A stretch of DNA of 52,329 nt from Bacteroidia bacterium (lineage in GTDB: Bacteria > Bacteroidota > Bacteroidia > Flavobacteriales > Flavobacteriaceae): positions 1-52,329 of the forward strand of contig JAUIJW010000001.1 in NCBI GenBank assembly GCA_030431085.1. The letters run 5' to 3'. Below the pieces are notes generated by a model that saw nothing but the letters and a program-made list of their open reading frames with translations, did not search any database and was not told the origin of the DNA. How positions within the stretch are numbered: the stretch's first letter is position 1; each line of letters opens with the position of its first letter. Positions 1 to 9,468 of this stretch are shown here, piece after piece. Both the position numbers and the translations under genes were made by a program.

Positions 1-194
1 AAACTTTAACACCCAGAGAAGCAGATGTTGTAAAATTATATTTTGGCCTAGGTGATGCTCACCCCATGACCTTAGAAGAGATTGGTGAAACATTTGACTT
101 AACACGTGAAAGAGTAAGGCAAATCAAAGAGAAAGCAATTAGACGATTAAAACATACTTCAAGAAGTAAAATTTTAAGAACCTATTTAGGTTAG
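1..194 (+). CDS. rpoD: RNA polymerase primary sigma factor RpoD, C-terminal fragment
   Basis: The reading frame is open from base 3 and ends at TAG 192-194, giving 63 residues of the C-terminus; the rest lies outside the window. The visible part is sigma region 4.2: it starts TLTPREADVVKLYFGL, continues with an LEEIGETFDLTRERVRQIKEKA helix-turn-helix that reads the -35 (here -33) promoter element, and ends RRLKHTSRSKILRTYLG. This spacing and sequence are characteristic of the primary sigma factor rather than an ECF sigma factor. A strong hairpin terminator follows 19 bases after the stop, so rpoD is the last gene of its transcript. Confidence 0.95.
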   Translation, partial: TLTPREADVVKLYFGLGDAHPMTLEEIGETFDLTRERVRQIKEKAIRRLKHTSRSKILRTYLG

Positions 195-213
195 AAAAGG
201 TTAAAACCTTGAT

Positions 214-248
214 AAAAGCTCGTTATTTTTAACGAGCTTTTATTTTTT
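214..248 (+). terminator. rho-independent terminator after rpoD
   Basis: An 11-bp perfect stem, AAAAGCTCGTT at 214-224 and AACGAGCTTTT at 231-241, encloses a 6-base loop and is followed by a T-rich run to about 248. It lies between the rpoD stop and the rpe start and separates their transcription. Confidence 0.9.
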
Positions 249-252
249 GTTT

Positions 253-260
253 TACTTTTG
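253..260 (+). promoter_or_regulatory. candidate -7 box for rpe
   Basis: TACTTTTG matches the Bacteroidota -7 consensus TAnnTTTG exactly. It lies 15 bases before the rpe ATG, giving a very short leader. No good -33 TTG was found at the usual 17-23 base spacing, where the rpoD terminator sits, so the call is tentative. Confidence 0.4.
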
Positions 261-275
261 CAAAAAAAATAAAGC

Positions 276-926
276 ATGGCTCATAAAATAGCACCTTCTG
301 TATTAGCAGCAGATTTTGGAAACTTACAACGTGATGTTGAAATGATTAACGAAAGTGAGGCAGATTGGTTTCATATAGATATTATGGATGGTGTATTTGT
401 ACCCAATATTTCTTTTGGAATGCCAGTTCTTGATGCGATTCAAAAACATGCCAAAAAAACAATAGATGTGCATTTAATGATCGTTGATCCAGATCGGTAT
501 ATAGATACTTTTGCCAAATTAGGAAGTCATATTTTAACGGTGCATTATGAAGCCTGTACTCACTTACATAGAACATTGCAAGCGATAAAAGCTGCAAATA
601 TGAAAGCTGGAGTAGCGCTAAACCCACATACCAATATTAACTTATTAGAGGATGTGATTGAGGATATAGATTTAGTATGCATTATGAGTGTAAATCCAGG
701 TTTTGGAGGGCAGTCGTTTATTGAAAATACTTATCAAAAGGTTAAGGACTTAAAGACCTTAATAAAAAGAAAAAACGCCTCTACTCTTATAGAAATTGAT
801 GGCGGGGTGAGTACTAAAAATGCAAGACAATTAATAGATTGTGGAGCAGATGTATTAGTTGCAGGTAGTTTTGTGTTTAAGAGTGATAACCCTATAGAAA
901 CGATTAGTGATTTAAAGACTGTATAA
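276..926 (+). CDS. rpe: ribulose-phosphate 3-epimerase
   Basis: Interconverts D-ribulose 5-phosphate and D-xylulose 5-phosphate in the cytosolic pentose phosphate pathway. The 216-residue length is normal for this TIM-barrel family. Visible signatures are APSVLAADF at residues 6-14, HIDIMDG at 33-39 (metal-binding His33, general acid/base Asp35), DVHLM at 64-68 (His66), the phosphate-gripping NPGFGGQ at 140-146, and EIDGGV at 173-178 (second catalytic Asp175), followed by a GADVLVAGSFVF phosphate site. The ATG at 276 begins the first beta strand directly, so no upstream start is needed. It stands alone between the rpoD terminator and a 120-base gap before the next gene. Confidence 0.96.
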   Translation: MAHKIAPSVLAADFGNLQRDVEMINESEADWFHIDIMDGVFVPNISFGMPVLDAIQKHAKKTIDVHLMIVDPDRYIDTFAKLGSHILTVHYEACTHLHRTLQAIKAANMKAGVALNPHTNINLLEDVIEDIDLVCIMSVNPGFGGQSFIENTYQKVKDLKTLIKRKNASTLIEIDGGVSTKNARQLIDCGADVLVAGSFVFKSDNPIETISDLKTV

Positions 927-1046
927 AATCACATCGCTTAAATTTAACTTTTCTTAATATTTGCCATAAATCTTAACAATTTTACAATAGTAGATATACC
1001 ATAGTTTAATAAATAAATGGGTTATTGCCATCAGATTATCTAAAAC

Positions 1047-1919
1047 GTGATAGACGATTTGAAACGCAATAATTCCAAAAGAAACTTAGATGTGGTGGTA
1101 ATTTCTGATGTTCACTTAGGAACTTATGGTTGTCATGCCAAAGAATTACTAAACTATTTAAAGTCCATCAATCCTAATATTGTGATTCTTAATGGTGATA
1201 TCATAGATATTTGGCAATTCAATAAACGGTACTGGCCAAAGTCTCACATGAAGGTAATTAAACATTTGGTTGGTTGGATATCTCAAAATAAGCAAGTGTA
1301 TTATATTACAGGTAATCACGATGAAATGCTAAGAAAATTTCAAGGGTTTCAAATGGGCTCATTTTATCTAAAGAACAAATTAGTCCTTGAACTTGATGGA
1401 TATAAAAATTGGTTTTTTCATGGCGATGTGTTTGATGTAACTATGAAGCATTCTAAATGGATTACTAAATTAGGTGCTGTTGGATATGACGGACTAATAT
1501 TGGTGAATAGATCGATAAATGGGATATTGAGATTTTTGGGAAGAGATAAAATATCATTATCAAAAAAAGTAAAAGGAAAGGTAAAATCGGCAATACAGTA
1601 TATCAATAACTTTGAGCATACCGTAGCACACATTGCTATTGAAAACAATTTCGACCATGTGATATGCGGTCATATTCATCAACCCGAAATTAAAAGTATC
1701 GAGGTTAAACAAGGAGGTGTGATTTACTTAAACTCTGGAGATTGGATAGAGAACTTAACCGCATTAGAATACTGTAATCAAAAATGGTCGCTGTTTAAGT
1801 ATCATGAAAATTCAGTAGTTAATGAAGAGCCCTGTAGTTTAGAAAAAGACCTTGTCGATCAAAGTAATAAAGAAATATTTACGCAAATATTAGAAGAATT
1901 TAAAATTAGGGTCTCATGA
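1047..1919 (+). CDS. LpxH-like metallophosphoesterase (UDP-2,3-diacylglucosamine diphosphatase family)
   Basis: A calcineurin-like phosphoesterase of 290 residues with the full set of metal ligands: DVHLG at 21-25, NGDIID at 49-54, GNHDE at 89-93, His125 in FFHGD, and GHIHQ at 208-212. The layout resembles the COG2908 family that includes LpxH, which removes UMP from UDP-2,3-diacylglucosamine in lipid A synthesis; bacterial paralogues of this family also act on other substrates. The start used is GTG at 1047, because no ATG precedes the first beta strand at a sensible distance. The stop overlaps the start of the following glycosyltransferase by 4 bases (ATGA), so the two are almost certainly translationally coupled and may act on the same lipid or glycan precursor. 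The exact substrate is not shown by the sequence. Confidence 0.8.
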   Translation: MIDDLKRNNSKRNLDVVVISDVHLGTYGCHAKELLNYLKSINPNIVILNGDIIDIWQFNKRYWPKSHMKVIKHLVGWISQNKQVYYITGNHDEMLRKFQGFQMGSFYLKNKLVLELDGYKNWFFHGDVFDVTMKHSKWITKLGAVGYDGLILVNRSINGILRFLGRDKISLSKKVKGKVKSAIQYINNFEHTVAHIAIENNFDHVICGHIHQPEIKSIEVKQGGVIYLNSGDWIENLTALEYCNQKWSLFKYHENSVVNEEPCSLEKDLVDQSNKEIFTQILEEFKIRVS

Positions 1920-2932
1920 AAATTTTATATGCAATTCAAGGTACTGGTAACGGGCATGTGAGCAGAGCTAAAGAAATTATTCCTGCATTATTGAATAGAG
2001 CACAGGTGGATGTAATGATTAGCGGTACACAATCTGATATTTCTTTGCCTTATCCAATAAAATATTCATGCAGGGGTTTCAGTTTTATTTTTGGTAAAAA
2101 AGGAGGGGTAGATATTATTAAAACTATAAGGAAAAATAGCATACTTCAAGTTATCAAAGAAATTTATGCCTTACCAGTTAAAAATTATGATTTAGTAATT
2201 AATGATTTTGAGCCTATTTCTGCATGGAGCTGCTATTTTAAGGGTGTTAAAAGTGTTAGCTTAAGTCACCAAAATACACTTTTAGGTAGGGATATTCCTA
2301 AACCAAAACATAGAGATTTTTTTGGACAAATGATATTAAAATATTACGCAAAATGTAAGGTTAACTACGGTTTTCACTTTAAGAAGTATCATAATAATAC
2401 CTATACTCCAATAATCCGAAAAGAGATAAGGCTGCAAAGAAAAATAATATTAGATCATTATACCGTTTATTTACCATCATATTCAGACGAAAAAATCATC
2501 AATGTTTTATCTAAAATAAAAGATGTTAAATGGAAAGTTTTTTCAAAACATGCTAAAAAATACTATCAAAAGCACAATGTTTATATTAGACCTGTAAGTA
2601 GTAAAAAATTTGAAAAAAGTATCGTGTCATGTAAAGGTGTGCTTTGTGGCGCGGGATTTGAAACTCCTGCGGAGGCATTATATTTAAAGAAAAAGCTTCT
2701 GGTTATTCCAATGAAATATCAATATGAACAGCATTTTAACGCTGCTGCACTTAAAGAGCTAGGGGTGCCCGTACTTAAAACTTTGAAAAAAAAGTATGTA
2801 GATGTCATAAAAAATTGGGTACAAGAAGAGCAACAATTTTCATTGGATTTTCCGAATGAAACTCAGCAAATTGTAGATCATATTTTATACGATTATCTCA
2901 ATGAAGAGCAGTTAGAATGGGCAGAGAGTTAG
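1916..2932 (+). CDS. MurG-like glycosyltransferase (GT28/TIGR00661-type)
   Basis: A 338-residue protein of GT-B fold. The N-terminus has MKILYAIQGTGNGHVSRA, with the glycine/histidine motif GTGNGH typical of MurG-like and MGT enzymes. The C-terminal half has the donor-binding segment GAGFETPAEALYLKKK followed by the QYEQHFNA motif. There is no signal peptide and no clear membrane helix, so it probably works at the inner face of the cytoplasmic membrane. Its start overlaps the stop of the LpxH-like gene, suggesting one pathway, perhaps a glycolipid or envelope glycan. Acceptor and donor are unknown. The 3' end faces recJ with only 8 bases between the stops. Confidence 0.75.
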   Translation: MKILYAIQGTGNGHVSRAKEIIPALLNRAQVDVMISGTQSDISLPYPIKYSCRGFSFIFGKKGGVDIIKTIRKNSILQVIKEIYALPVKNYDLVINDFEPISAWSCYFKGVKSVSLSHQNTLLGRDIPKPKHRDFFGQMILKYYAKCKVNYGFHFKKYHNNTYTPIIRKEIRLQRKIILDHYTVYLPSYSDEKIINVLSKIKDVKWKVFSKHAKKYYQKHNVYIRPVSSKKFEKSIVSCKGVLCGAGFETPAEALYLKKKLLVIPMKYQYEQHFNAAALKELGVPVLKTLKKKYVDVIKNWVQEEQQFSLDFPNETQQIVDHILYDYLNEEQLEWAES

Positions 2933-2940
2933 CCTATTGT

Positions 2941-4641
2941 TTAAGATTCGGGCTCAACATCTTTGAGGTTTAATTGAATTGAAGTATATCCGTTCCAATG
3001 ATTTTCTTCTAATGTAAAAACAGCAGCGAAAGTTTGACCCGTAGTGATATAATCTAATTTGTGGCCTAAACCAAACCCTATAGCTTGATAGGTTTTAGGG
3101 TTAGTACCTTCAATAATATTGAGTTTAAGATGATCTTCATTAGCACCAACTTTTTTGCCATACCCGTTATCTCTTAGACCTCTGGCCATAAATATTGGCT
3201 TCATATTTTTAGGACCAAAAGGAGCAAATTGTTGTAATACTCTAAAAAATTTTGGTGTAATTGATTCTAAACATAACTCGGCATCTATAGTTAAGCTAGG
3301 GGTTAAACATTCTTGAGGAATAGTATCTTTAACTGTCTTTTCAAATAATGTTTTAAAAGCTAAATAGTTTTCTGGTTTAATGGTTAGGCCTGCTGCATAT
3401 TTATGACCACCAAATTGTTCGATAAGTGGGCTACATGTGGCAATGGCATTGTAAATGTCAAAACCATGTACAGATCTAGCCGAAGCGGCCAAGTTAGCGC
3501 CACTTTTTGTAAATACAATAGTAGGGCGGTAATAAGTTTCTATGAGCCGTGAGGCTACTATGCCAATCACGCCCTTATGCCAATGAGGTTTAAATACAAC
3601 TGTTGAGGCATTATTTTCTTCTTGGTTCGATTTAATTAAGGTTAGCGCTTCTTCAGTAATTGTTTGGTCAAGCTCTTTTCTTTCATGGTTAAATTGTTCA
3701 ATGGTTTGCGCCATTGAAAGTGCTTCGTTAAAGTTTTGCTGAGTTAGCAGCTCTACGGCATGCAGCCCATGTTTCATTCGGCCAGCGGCGTTTATCTTTG
3801 GAGCGATCATGAAAACAACATCGGTGATAGATAACTTATCTTTGTTGATAGAATTTATAAGGGCTTGTATACCAACTCTTGGACTGGAGTTGATCACTTC
3901 TAATCCGTGATAGGCCAGTATCCGGTTTTCTCCAGTAATGGGTACTATATCGGCTGCAATAGCAACAGCTACCAGATCTAGAAAAGGCGTGATTTCCGCT
4001 AAAGGGATAGTTCTATTTATGGCCAAGGCTTGTATAAGTTTAAAGCCAATACCACAACCACATAATTCTTTATAGGGGTAATGACAATCCTCTCTTTTGG
4101 GGTCTAATACAGCGACAGCTTCTGGTATTTGAGTCCCAGGCCGGTGATGGTCGCAAATAATAAAATCAATATTTTTATTGCTGGCATATTTAATTTTATC
4201 ACTAGCCTTAATGCCGCAATCTAATGTAATAATCAAAGAAATATCATTATCATCTGCAAAATCGATGCCTTGATAAGAAATTCCATAGCCTTCTTGGTAG
4301 CGATCAGGAATATATGTTGCAATATTATGGCAAAATAAACGCAAAAAAGATGAAAGTAAAGCAACAGAAGTGGTGCCATCTACATCGTAGTCTCCATAAA
4401 TAAGTATGTTTTCTTGGCGGTCAATGGCCAAGTTTATTCGCTTCACGGCCAAATCCATATCTTTCATTAAATAAGGATCGTGTAAATCAGTTAGTTGAGG
4501 TCTAAAAAAGTGTTTTGCTTTATCAAAAGACGTTATTCCTCTTTGTACTAAGATTGTAGCTAAGGCCTTGTCTATCATAAGCTCTTTAGAAATACTTGCG
4601 ACTTGGTTTTTATCATAAGAGTTATTTAGATGCCACTGCAT
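2941..4641 (-). CDS. recJ: single-stranded-DNA-specific exonuclease RecJ
   Basis: A 5'-3' ssDNA exonuclease acting in recombinational repair, mismatch repair and base excision repair. At 566 residues it has the normal bacterial RecJ length. The DHH-phosphoesterase motifs are all present: YGDYDVDGTT at 82-91 (Asp84, Asp86, Asp88), LDCG at 140-143, CDHH at 163-166, and PKINAAGRM at 281-289. The DHHA1 domain has ARSVHGFDI and GGHKYAAGLT at 411-420. A C-terminal OB-fold-like part completes the protein. The ATG at 4639-4641 starts the family-typical MQW-H sequence. A 157-base gap separates it from the divergent susC gene. Confidence 0.95.
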   Translation of the reverse strand: MQWHLNNSYDKNQVASISKELMIDKALATILVQRGITSFDKAKHFFRPQLTDLHDPYLMKDMDLAVKRINLAIDRQENILIYGDYDVDGTTSVALLSSFLRLFCHNIATYIPDRYQEGYGISYQGIDFADDNDISLIITLDCGIKASDKIKYASNKNIDFIICDHHRPGTQIPEAVAVLDPKREDCHYPYKELCGCGIGFKLIQALAINRTIPLAEITPFLDLVAVAIAADIVPITGENRILAYHGLEVINSSPRVGIQALINSINKDKLSITDVVFMIAPKINAAGRMKHGLHAVELLTQQNFNEALSMAQTIEQFNHERKELDQTITEEALTLIKSNQEENNASTVVFKPHWHKGVIGIVASRLIETYYRPTIVFTKSGANLAASARSVHGFDIYNAIATCSPLIEQFGGHKYAAGLTIKPENYLAFKTLFEKTVKDTIPQECLTPSLTIDAELCLESITPKFFRVLQQFAPFGPKNMKPIFMARGLRDNGYGKKVGANEDHLKLNIIEGTNPKTYQAIGFGLGHKLDYITTGQTFAAVFTLEENHWNGYTSIQLNLKDVEPES

Positions 4642-4798
4642 AAACTTTATTTTATTATTAATATAATTTTAGTTAAAAAGTTAACGATTTCTAGAATTAA
4701 CAATCAAAAACGCAAAAAAACAATACTATCATGCATTTATATGCAATAAAATTGTAAATTAGTGCAACTAATTCATATTAATTCAAAATTAACTTATC

Positions 4799-7700
4799 AT
4801 GAAACAAAAGCGATTATTTTCTTTTTTCATTGTATTTTCCTTGGCGATAAGTTGCGTGTTTGCTCAAGAAAAAACAGTTACTGGTGAAGTAACTGATATT
4901 TCTGGCACGGCTTTACCAGGTGTAAATATATTGATTAAAGGTACAAGTGATGGTACTTCCACAGACTTTGATGGAAAGTATTCTATTAGAGCCAAAGATG
5001 GCGATGTTCTTATAATATCCTACCTAGGATTTGCGACCAAAGAAGTTACGGTTTCGGGCAATACGCTTGATATTATGCTTGAAGAAGATTCTAATGAGCT
5101 AGATGAGGTGTTAGTGACTGCTTTTGGTATTCAAAAAGAAACGAAAGAATTAGGTTATTCTGTATCTCAGGTAAAAACTGCCGACTTAGATTTATCTGGG
5201 CAAACCAGTGCAGTAGCAGCTTTACAAGGTAGGGTAGCCGGACTTCAAATTAATAGAACTTCAGGTACTGCTGGTGGTGGTGTAGATATTTTAATTAGAG
5301 GAATATCTTCAATGAACCCTGATAGAGATAACCAACCGCTAATTATTGTAGATGGTATAGCTCTAAACAATGATACTTTTTCTGGTGACGTAAGGCCAAG
5401 TTCTGGATCTAATTCACCAAATAGTAGCGAGCAATTTACCTTTTCTAGTAGGGCAAGTGATATCAATCCAGATGATATCGAAAGCTACAACGTGCTAAAA
5501 GGTGCTGCAGCTACTGCCTTATATGGGGTTAGAGCAGCCAACGGTGCTATTGTAATTACCACGAAAAAGGGTAAACAGGGTAAAGCTAGAGTCAACATTA
5601 GTGCTTCTACCACAATTAGAGAAGTTAGAAAAACTCCAGAACTACAAACTACATATAGAGAAGGGTTTAGTGGCGCTCCTAGAACATTATATGATCCAGA
5701 TTCTGATACTGGATTTAATAGAGTGCAAAATGCGACATCATTCTACTCTTGGGGGCCAAAGTATAGTGAAGATTCTTATACCCTTCCAGATGGTACTGTA
5801 GTAGATTTAACCAATGATAAGTTTTACAACCCTTACGATCTTTTTAAAACGGGGGTTAATACTCAAATAAACATGAATATTAGTGGGGCTAACGAAAAAA
5901 TTGATTACTATTTTTCTATGGGTAATAGTAGTGATGAAGGTGTGGTGCCTAATACTAATTATAGTAAAACTACTTTTAGGTTTAAAGGAGGATATAATGT
6001 TACAGATAAATTTAAAATAAACACCTCGGTATCATATACTAATTCTGGAGGAAGTAGAGCCAATAATGGTGATAAATCTGTAATGAGCTCACTATCTTAT
6101 TACTCAGCGACATTTCCAATCAACGACTATCAAAATCCAGACGGATCTCAAAGAAACTATTCATTTGGTATCATTGATAATCCAAGATACTTTGTAGAAA
6201 AAAGTAACTTGAAAGATAATGTAGATCGATGGATTGGTAATGCAACCTTTAATTGGTCTCCGGCAGAATGGATTGATGTAACCTATGCCGCTCAAATTGA
6301 TAATTATGCAGATAGACGTAACAGATTTGTACCACCAGATTTAGATGTAGGTACGCAAGTTGGAGGTTTTATTTTAGATCAAAACATCAATTTTACAGGA
6401 CTTGAATCTAACCTTTTGGTAGTTTTAAAAAAGGATTGGAGTGAAAACTGGAATACCACATTAACTCTAGGTAATCAGGTGTCTGACGCTAAAAGAACGG
6501 CCGCCTTTATAAGAGGTGAAACTTTAAATGTGCCTGGCATCAATGACTTGGCCAATACCATTAATATGTTTGCCGGAAAATCTGTAACACATTTGCGTAA
6601 TGTTGGTTTATTTGGTGAATTTAAAGCTGGTTATAAAAATAAATTGTTCCTCACAGTTACAGGAAGAAATGACTGGGTATCAACTTTACCTAAAGAAAAT
6701 AGATCCTTTTTCTACCCTTCTATAAGTGGTTCTTATGTGTTTACCGAAGATATTTTTAAAGACAGTCAAGTATTTTCATTTGGTAAATTAAGAGCTTCTT
6801 GGGCCGAAGTTGGAAAGGGACCAGGATTTGGGCAAGTAGGTCGCTATTTTATTGCTGATGGAGATTTTCCGTTTGGTGGTACCGGAGGGTATAGGTTAAG
6901 TACCCAACTTGGAGATCCTAACATGTTGCCAGAAAGAAATAGATCTGTAGAGTTTGGAGCAGATTTAAGGTTTTTAAACAATAGAATTAGAGTAGACTAT
7001 GCCTACTATAAAACTAGAGTAAAGGATCAAATATTTGGTGTAGGAACAGCTTACTCTTCTGGTTTGTCTAGAATTGTAAGGAATGCAGGAGATTTTGAAA
7101 CATTTGGGCATGAGTTGCTCATAAGTGCCGATATTGTTAAAACCGAAGGCCTTCACTGGGAACTTATTTGGAATTTTACCACAAGTGAAGGTAAAGTTCT
7201 GGAATTGCCAGAGGACATTGAAAGTATAGTATTTGCCGACGCTGGTTTCGCTGGCGTAACCTCAGAAGTTAAGGAAGGCGACAAAATGGGAACATTATAC
7301 GGTTGGAAATGGCGTTATGAGAACGGTCAACGCTATATAGATGCTAACGGAAAACCTGAAATTGACTTTACTGAAAGACAGGTTGTAGGTAATGCATTTC
7401 CCGATTTTGTAACCTCAATTGGGAGTAATTTAAGTTGGAACAATTTTGCTTTTAACTTTTTAATCGAGTGGAAAGAAGGTGGTGATTTGTACGACGCTGG
7501 CCGAAGAAACTCAATAAGAAATGGTATCTTAAAGTTTACAGAGTTTAGAGATGTGAATACCGTACTTTCTGGTGTAATGGATGATGGTAACGGAGGTTTT
7601 ATTCCTAATACTACAGAAACTTTTATAGATCAAAATTATTATAGAAGTTCTACAGATTATAACAGAGCTTCAGAAATCTTAGTACAGGATGCATCATGGC

Positions 7701-7936
7701 TTAAACTTAGAAATATTAGTTTAACATATGACTTTAATGGTGGTTTTAAGGATCGAATAAAAATAGATAGACTTGCACTTACACTAAGTGCTAACAATAT
7801 CTTGCTTTGGACACCTTATGAAGGTACAGATCCAGAAGGAAATCAATATAGTGCAGGAAGTAATGTTTACGGGTTCGCTGGTTTAAGTGTTCCGATAACA
7901 GAAAGCTATTCATTTGGTGTGAACATAGGATTTTAA
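4799..7936 (+). CDS. SusC/RagA-family TonB-dependent outer-membrane transporter (orphan pair 1)
   Basis: A 1045-residue outer-membrane active transporter that works with the SusD lipoprotein encoded 14 bases downstream. A signal peptide covers about residues 1-22 (cleavage after FAQ or nearby). A carboxypeptidase-regulatory-like domain follows at about 27-97 (TVTGEVTDISGTALPGVNI ... DFDGKYSI). Then comes the plug domain with the RagA-type signature VLKGAAATALYGVRAANGA, and a long beta-barrel ending in the aromatic FGVNIGF. No N-terminal STN domain is present, so it is not a sigma/anti-sigma transducer. No glycosidase, peptidase or sensor gene lies beside it, so the imported ligand cannot be inferred. 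Confidence 0.93.
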   Translation: MKQKRLFSFFIVFSLAISCVFAQEKTVTGEVTDISGTALPGVNILIKGTSDGTSTDFDGKYSIRAKDGDVLIISYLGFATKEVTVSGNTLDIMLEEDSNELDEVLVTAFGIQKETKELGYSVSQVKTADLDLSGQTSAVAALQGRVAGLQINRTSGTAGGGVDILIRGISSMNPDRDNQPLIIVDGIALNNDTFSGDVRPSSGSNSPNSSEQFTFSSRASDINPDDIESYNVLKGAAATALYGVRAANGAIVITTKKGKQGKARVNISASTTIREVRKTPELQTTYREGFSGAPRTLYDPDSDTGFNRVQNATSFYSWGPKYSEDSYTLPDGTVVDLTNDKFYNPYDLFKTGVNTQINMNISGANEKIDYYFSMGNSSDEGVVPNTNYSKTTFRFKGGYNVTDKFKINTSVSYTNSGGSRANNGDKSVMSSLSYYSATFPINDYQNPDGSQRNYSFGIIDNPRYFVEKSNLKDNVDRWIGNATFNWSPAEWIDVTYAAQIDNYADRRNRFVPPDLDVGTQVGGFILDQNINFTGLESNLLVVLKKDWSENWNTTLTLGNQVSDAKRTAAFIRGETLNVPGINDLANTINMFAGKSVTHLRNVGLFGEFKAGYKNKLFLTVTGRNDWVSTLPKENRSFFYPSISGSYVFTEDIFKDSQVFSFGKLRASWAEVGKGPGFGQVGRYFIADGDFPFGGTGGYRLSTQLGDPNMLPERNRSVEFGADLRFLNNRIRVDYAYYKTRVKDQIFGVGTAYSSGLSRIVRNAGDFETFGHELLISADIVKTEGLHWELIWNFTTSEGKVLELPEDIESIVFADAGFAGVTSEVKEGDKMGTLYGWKWRYENGQRYIDANGKPEIDFTERQVVGNAFPDFVTSIGSNLSWNNFAFNFLIEWKEGGDLYDAGRRNSIRNGILKFTEFRDVNTVLSGVMDDGNGGFIPNTTETFIDQNYYRSSTDYNRASEILVQDASWLKLRNISLTYDFNGGFKDRIKIDRLALTLSANNILLWTPYEGTDPEGNQYSAGSNVYGFAGLSVPITESYSFGVNIGF

Positions 7937-7950
7937 AAAATAGAATAATC

Positions 7951-9432
7951 ATGAAAAAAAATATATTAAAAATAACCACAATGTTGCTGCTAATACTGGC
8001 AGTTACATCATGTAGTGACGAGTACTTCGATGTAAATACCCCTGCGGGTACAGCTACAGAAGAAGAGTTAAGTATGTCTGATTTGTTAGGTCCGGTGATT
8101 CATAGTACCATGGAAGGGCAACGATCAGCAGAAATTGTTTTTGGTAATTATGCTCAAAACTTTGTAGGCCAAGGAGGTACAGCTGCTGGAAGAACTTCTA
8201 TTTCTGGGCTTTGGAGCCAGGTATACCTCTATATATTGCCTAATGTTAAAGTTATTAAAGAAAAAGCTGTAGAGAATAATGCAACCCATTATGCGGCTGT
8301 AGCAGATATTTTAACAGCTATTAATATTGGCATTGCTACAGATTCTTGGGATAATATCCCATATTCAGAAGCAGCCAATGGGCCGATTAATAATTTTCCT
8401 AAATTCGATACACAAGAACAGATTTATCAGAATATATTTAATTTGTTAGATAATGCTATTGCAGCATTACAATCGCCAGACAATTCTGGTTTTACATTAG
8501 GCAAAGAAGATTTGATATACAAAGGTGATATAGATAAATGGTTAAGAGCGGCCTATACGTTGAAAGCTAGATATCAACTACATTTAAGCAAGGTAAACCC
8601 AGCGGCAGCTAGTGATGCATTGGCCACTATTGCTAACGGATTTATATCTAATGATGACGATTTCCAGATGTTTTATGATGAAAAAAACATAAATCCATGG
8701 TATTCAGGAGAAATATTGTCTAGAAATACCGGTAATGTCCATAATGATATTTGTAAACAATTGGTGAGCTCGATGAACGGCGATTATTTCCCGTTTCAAA
8801 ATAGTGCCTTAGATATAGATCCAAGGTTGCCAGTTTTTGCTACCAACAATGGTGCCTCAGAATGGAAAGGTTTTGTAAGTGGGGGAGCTGGTAAAGCTCC
8901 AGACGGTACAGATGCTAATACACAATTTGTAGATGGAGGCTATTATACCAGAATCGATGCTCCTTTAGTGTTAATTACTTATGCTGAAGCCATGTTTATT
9001 AAAGCAGAAGCCTCATTTTTAGCCAACGGAGGTACACCAACTAGCGTAGGTGCCACACCAGAAACATATATGGCCTATATGGAAGGTATATCAGCTAGTA
9101 TGGCAAAATTTGGTGTTGATGGAAGTTTATATATGGCCGATGGAGCCATTGATGTGGGCGAGGCTAATTTAAAATTAAGCCACATTATGAAAGAAAAGTA
9201 CATTCATAATTTCTTAAATCCAGAATCATTTGTTGATTATAGAAGATATGATTTCTCTGATGAAGTATTTGTGGGCTTAGAAATTCGCGAAGAGCAAGAT
9301 GCTGATGACAGCGATTTTGCCGGTCAATGGTTTAGACGAGCAGATTATCCGTCAACAGAGTTGAATAGAAATAGTGAAAATGTGCTGGCCAATCAAAAAG
9401 AACCAGTAGATCCCGTTTGGTGGGATAGATAG
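7951..9432 (+). CDS. SusD/RagB-family nutrient-binding outer-membrane lipoprotein (orphan pair 1)
   Basis: Surface ligand-binding lid for the SusC encoded immediately upstream. The 493-residue protein has a lipoprotein signal with the lipobox VTSC (Cys21), followed by Ser-Asp-Glu, an acidic stretch like the surface-export signal of Flavobacteriia. The sequence resembles the SusD-like group of Pfam PF12771 rather than the classical RagB group: an early MSDLLGPVIHSTMEGQRS helix, FGNYAQNFVG, and TYAEAMFIKAEA near residue 345. A hairpin terminator starts 6 bases after the stop, so the transcript ends with this gene. Confidence 0.9.
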   Translation: MKKNILKITTMLLLILAVTSCSDEYFDVNTPAGTATEEELSMSDLLGPVIHSTMEGQRSAEIVFGNYAQNFVGQGGTAAGRTSISGLWSQVYLYILPNVKVIKEKAVENNATHYAAVADILTAINIGIATDSWDNIPYSEAANGPINNFPKFDTQEQIYQNIFNLLDNAIAALQSPDNSGFTLGKEDLIYKGDIDKWLRAAYTLKARYQLHLSKVNPAAASDALATIANGFISNDDDFQMFYDEKNINPWYSGEILSRNTGNVHNDICKQLVSSMNGDYFPFQNSALDIDPRLPVFATNNGASEWKGFVSGGAGKAPDGTDANTQFVDGGYYTRIDAPLVLITYAEAMFIKAEASFLANGGTPTSVGATPETYMAYMEGISASMAKFGVDGSLYMADGAIDVGEANLKLSHIMKEKYIHNFLNPESFVDYRRYDFSDEVFVGLEIREEQDADDSDFAGQWFRRADYPSTELNRNSENVLANQKEPVDPVWWDR

Positions 9433-9437
9433 TATAC

Positions 9438-9468
9438 AAAAAGGCTGCTATTGAGCAGCCTTTTTTAT
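9438..9468. terminator. bidirectional terminator between converging genes
   Basis: GGCTGCT at 9443-9449 pairs with AGCAGCC at 9454-9460 around a 4-base loop. An A-run precedes the stem and a T-run follows it, so it can stop transcription from both sides. Its right half lies inside the last codons of the minus-strand oxidoreductase gene. Confidence 0.85.

Noticed and set aside
4642..4798. A recognisable promoter between recJ and the first susC
   Set aside because: The 157-base gap is AT-rich and has no TAnnTTTG box at a sensible distance from either start.
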